DNA of 7,944 bases from Nocardiopsaceae bacterium (GTDB lineage: Bacteria; Actinomycetota; Actinomycetes; Streptosporangiales; Streptosporangiaceae): assembly GCA_031254715.1 (NCBI GenBank), contig JAIRTY010000105.1, positions 1 to 7,944 of the forward strand. The letters are read 5' to 3'. The notes under the pieces were generated by a model, which saw only the letters and a program-made list of their open reading frames with translations, was not told where the DNA came from and made no database searches. Both the position numbers and the translations under genes were made by a program. Shown here piece by piece: positions 6,593-7,944 of the stretch. Position 1 is the first letter of the stretch. The number at the start of each line of letters is the position of its first letter.

Positions 6593-7159
6593 TTACGGGC
6601 TCAGGCGGAACGGCGGGTACCGGTCGGTGACCAGAGTGAGGGAGTATGCGGTGACCCGGCTGTGCCAGCGCAGGACGCCTTCCACGAAGCCGAACAGGCC
6701 GCGCGGGTAGACGCCGGTGACCAGGATCGCGGCCCAGGCGACGAGAACCACCAGGACCGCGGCGATGTCGAGGATGGCCAGCACGAGTCGGTGCGGGATG
6801 ACCAGGAGCCACTTCACCAACGGCAGCCAGCGGCTCAGGCTGTCAGTGCCCGGGTAGGCCAGGCGGACAGACTGCCGTTCGTCGGTGCTGGGATAGCGGT
6901 CATCCATCAGCGCGAGATACGCGGCCACCCGGTTGATAAACCGGTGGAGCTCCAGGCTCCAGTCGAACCACCAGCGCGGGTATTTCCCGCGGAACAGGAT
7001 CACCAGCACCCGGCTGAGGACCATTGACCAGCCGGTGATGGCGATCAGCACGGCGAGGATGGGCAGCGCCATGATCGGGCGGATCAGCGTGGTGAGCCGG
7101 TTGAGCTGGCGGCCGGGATAGTCGACAGCGAACTGGACCGGGTATTCGGTGGGTTGCAT
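6593..7159 (-). CDS. DUF4389 domain-containing membrane protein
   Basis: A 188-residue protein matching the DUF4389 pattern, a family of unknown function common in actinobacteria. It opens with EYPVQFAVDYPGR (5-17). The family's signature block occurs twice: RGKYPRWWFDW to MDDRYPS (57-91) and TGVYPRGLFGF to TDRYPPF (148-184). Each block is preceded by a hydrophobic stretch (24-56 and 113-147) long enough for one or two membrane spans, so it is likely an integral membrane protein. ATG 7159 has GAGG (7167-7170) 7 nt upstream, and the stop is TAA. It lies 83 bp downstream of the carotenoid oxygenase gene on the same strand and may share its transcript. It converges on the propeller gene. No enzymatic motif was seen. 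Confidence 0.85.
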   Translation of the reverse strand: MQPTEYPVQFAVDYPGRQLNRLTTLIRPIMALPILAVLIAITGWSMVLSRVLVILFRGKYPRWWFDWSLELHRFINRVAAYLALMDDRYPSTDERQSVRLAYPGTDSLSRWLPLVKWLLVIPHRLVLAILDIAAVLVVLVAWAAILVTGVYPRGLFGFVEGVLRWHSRVTAYSLTLVTDRYPPFRLSP

Positions 7160-7242
7160 TGGTCAGCCTCGCCAATCCTTAGGAGCGTTGCTCTGACAGG
7201 GCCGGTGCGGCCGCGTCGCCGTCGCTTCCCGCATGTGTGCCC
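7160..7242. other. Short intergenic gap between carotenoid oxygenase and DUF4389 genes
   Basis: 83 bp. It holds the DUF4389 ribosome binding site (7167-7170) and a tiny GAGC-GTT-GCTC dyad (7183-7193) too small to call a terminator. No separate promoter for the DUF4389 gene was recognised, which is compatible with read-through from the upstream gene. Confidence 0.4.
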
Positions 7243-7944
7243 CTAGTCGTCGGGGATCCAGTTGCCGTGGAAGCCGAGCGGGATCCGGGCGGGCAGGTGA
7301 ACGCGGGCGACCGGTTCGCCGGTGAAGTCCTGCGAGTGGAGGATCACCAGGTCGGCGGCGCCGCGGCCGGGGTCGTGCACGTAGGCCATGAGGTATCCGT
7401 CGTCCTCGGCGGCGCCGGGCGAGACGGGGGCGAACACGGCCTCGCCCGCGGTGGCGTCCCGCCCGAACTCGTGCGCCTCGACGGTGCCGCGGGCCAGGTC
7501 GTGCTTAAGCAGGGTGTTGGCGAACGCGTCATCGGCGAAGTCGCCGCTGGGCGGGGCGGTGGCCTGGGTGACCTCGCCGATCACCGCGCTGTAGCCGTAA
7601 CGGTAGGGGCGGGAGAGCACCCGGGCGTCGGCGCGGGGAAACTCCTGGCCGCGGTCGTCGAGCCGTTCCTCCCGCACCGTGCCGGCGTCCGGGTCGATGG
7701 TCCACCGGTCGAGCGTCACCGGCCCGTGCCCGCCGAGGGTGGACACGTCGTAGGCGCGCGGGTACCGGCACACGTCGAGCACGACCCGGCCGCCGCTGTC
7801 GTCGTAGGAGTTGAGGGTGTGGAACACCCAGCATGGGCTGACTCCGAACCAGGTGACGTCGCCGGCGCTGCCGTGGCGGGCGCTGCCGTCGCGGGGCAGC
7901 AGGCCGACCCGGGCCGGGTGCGCCTGGTCCCAGAGATCGGAAGA
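7243..7944 (-). CDS. Carotenoid cleavage oxygenase family protein (N-terminus beyond window)
   Basis: The last 233 residues of a protein normally near 450-500 residues. The frame stays open upstream to the window edge, so an internal GTG at 7827 is not the start. The family (RPE65 / lignostilbene dioxygenase / apocarotenoid oxygenase) uses a non-haem Fe(II) held by four His to split C=C bonds of carotenoids or stilbenes with O2. Two ligands are visible: His42 of the fragment in WVFHTLNSYDD (codon 7819-7821) and the near-terminal His226 in PLGFHGNW (codon 7267-7269). PARVGLLPRDG (near residue 10) and GEAVFAPVSP (Glu at a likely second-shell position) also match the family. The other two His would lie outside the window. 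The first four residues may be adapter-derived (see 7934-7944). The substrate cannot be told from this half. Confidence 0.88.
   Translation of the reverse strand, partial: SSDLWDQAHPARVGLLPRDGSARHGSAGDVTWFGVSPCWVFHTLNSYDDSGGRVVLDVCRYPRAYDVSTLGGHGPVTLDRWTIDPDAGTVREERLDDRGQEFPRADARVLSRPYRYGYSAVIGEVTQATAPPSGDFADDAFANTLLKHDLARGTVEAHEFGRDATAGEAVFAPVSPGAAEDDGYLMAYVHDPGRGAADLVILHSQDFTGEPVARVHLPARIPLGFHGNWIPDD
7934..7944 (+). other. Probable Illumina adapter remnant at the contig end
   Basis: The last 11 bases, AGATCGGAAGA, are identical to the start of the standard Illumina TruSeq adapter. On the other strand they read TCTTCCGATCT, the 3' end of the matching primer. The window stops exactly inside this match. 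A chance 11-base identity at a fixed position is about 1 in 4 million with equal base use. The oxygenase frame stays open through it, so it could still be genuine sequence. Confidence 0.6.

Noticed and set aside
1..7944. CRISPR array, tRNA/rRNA, transposase or phage genes
   Set aside because: Reading both strands, no spaced identical repeats, tRNA-like folds, or mobile-element protein motifs were seen.

Overview
The window is high-GC DNA with dense coding, GGAGG-type ribosome binding sites, strong G/C bias at third codon positions and actinobacterial protein families. These include an ECF sigma factor with a SnoaL-like tail, a DUF4389 protein and Ala-rich signal peptides. It most likely comes from a soil-type actinomycete, though the genus cannot be named from this sequence. 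Both outermost genes run off the window. The right end finishes on an 11-base match to an Illumina adapter, so the window may be a complete short assembly contig.

Layout, left to right. (1) 1-1996, minus strand: a large secreted protein starting at TTG. It has a signal peptide, a right-handed beta-helix domain, then an M14 metallocarboxypeptidase domain cut by the window edge. (2) 1997-2172: a divergent intergenic region with a good minus-strand promoter overlapped by two short palindromes, plus a third dyad nearer the rightward gene. (3) 2173-3982, plus strand: a classical SDR oxidoreductase followed 55 bp later by an ECF sigma factor with a SnoaL-like C-terminal extension and no anti-sigma gene beside it. 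(4) 3983-4158: an intergenic region with about three tandem imperfect 15-17-bp repeats upstream of a plausible promoter. (5) 4159-6534, plus strand: a secreted Asp-box beta-propeller protein whose repeat count suits two seven-bladed propellers. (6) 6593-7159, minus strand: a DUF4389 membrane protein with an internally duplicated motif. (7) 7243-7944, minus strand: the C-terminal part of a carotenoid cleavage oxygenase.

How the genes relate. The SDR and sigma factor look like one transcription unit. The oxygenase and DUF4389 gene are co-directional and may be co-transcribed. Two exported repeat-rich proteins, one likely a peptidase and one of unknown substrate, flank the SDR/sigma unit. Control of either by the sigma factor is only a hypothesis. 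No RNA gene, CRISPR array, insertion sequence or phage gene was recognised. No wholly new system is evident. The items most worth a second look are the beta-helix/M14 fusion with its operator-like promoter, the tandem repeats before the propeller gene, and the probable adapter remnant.
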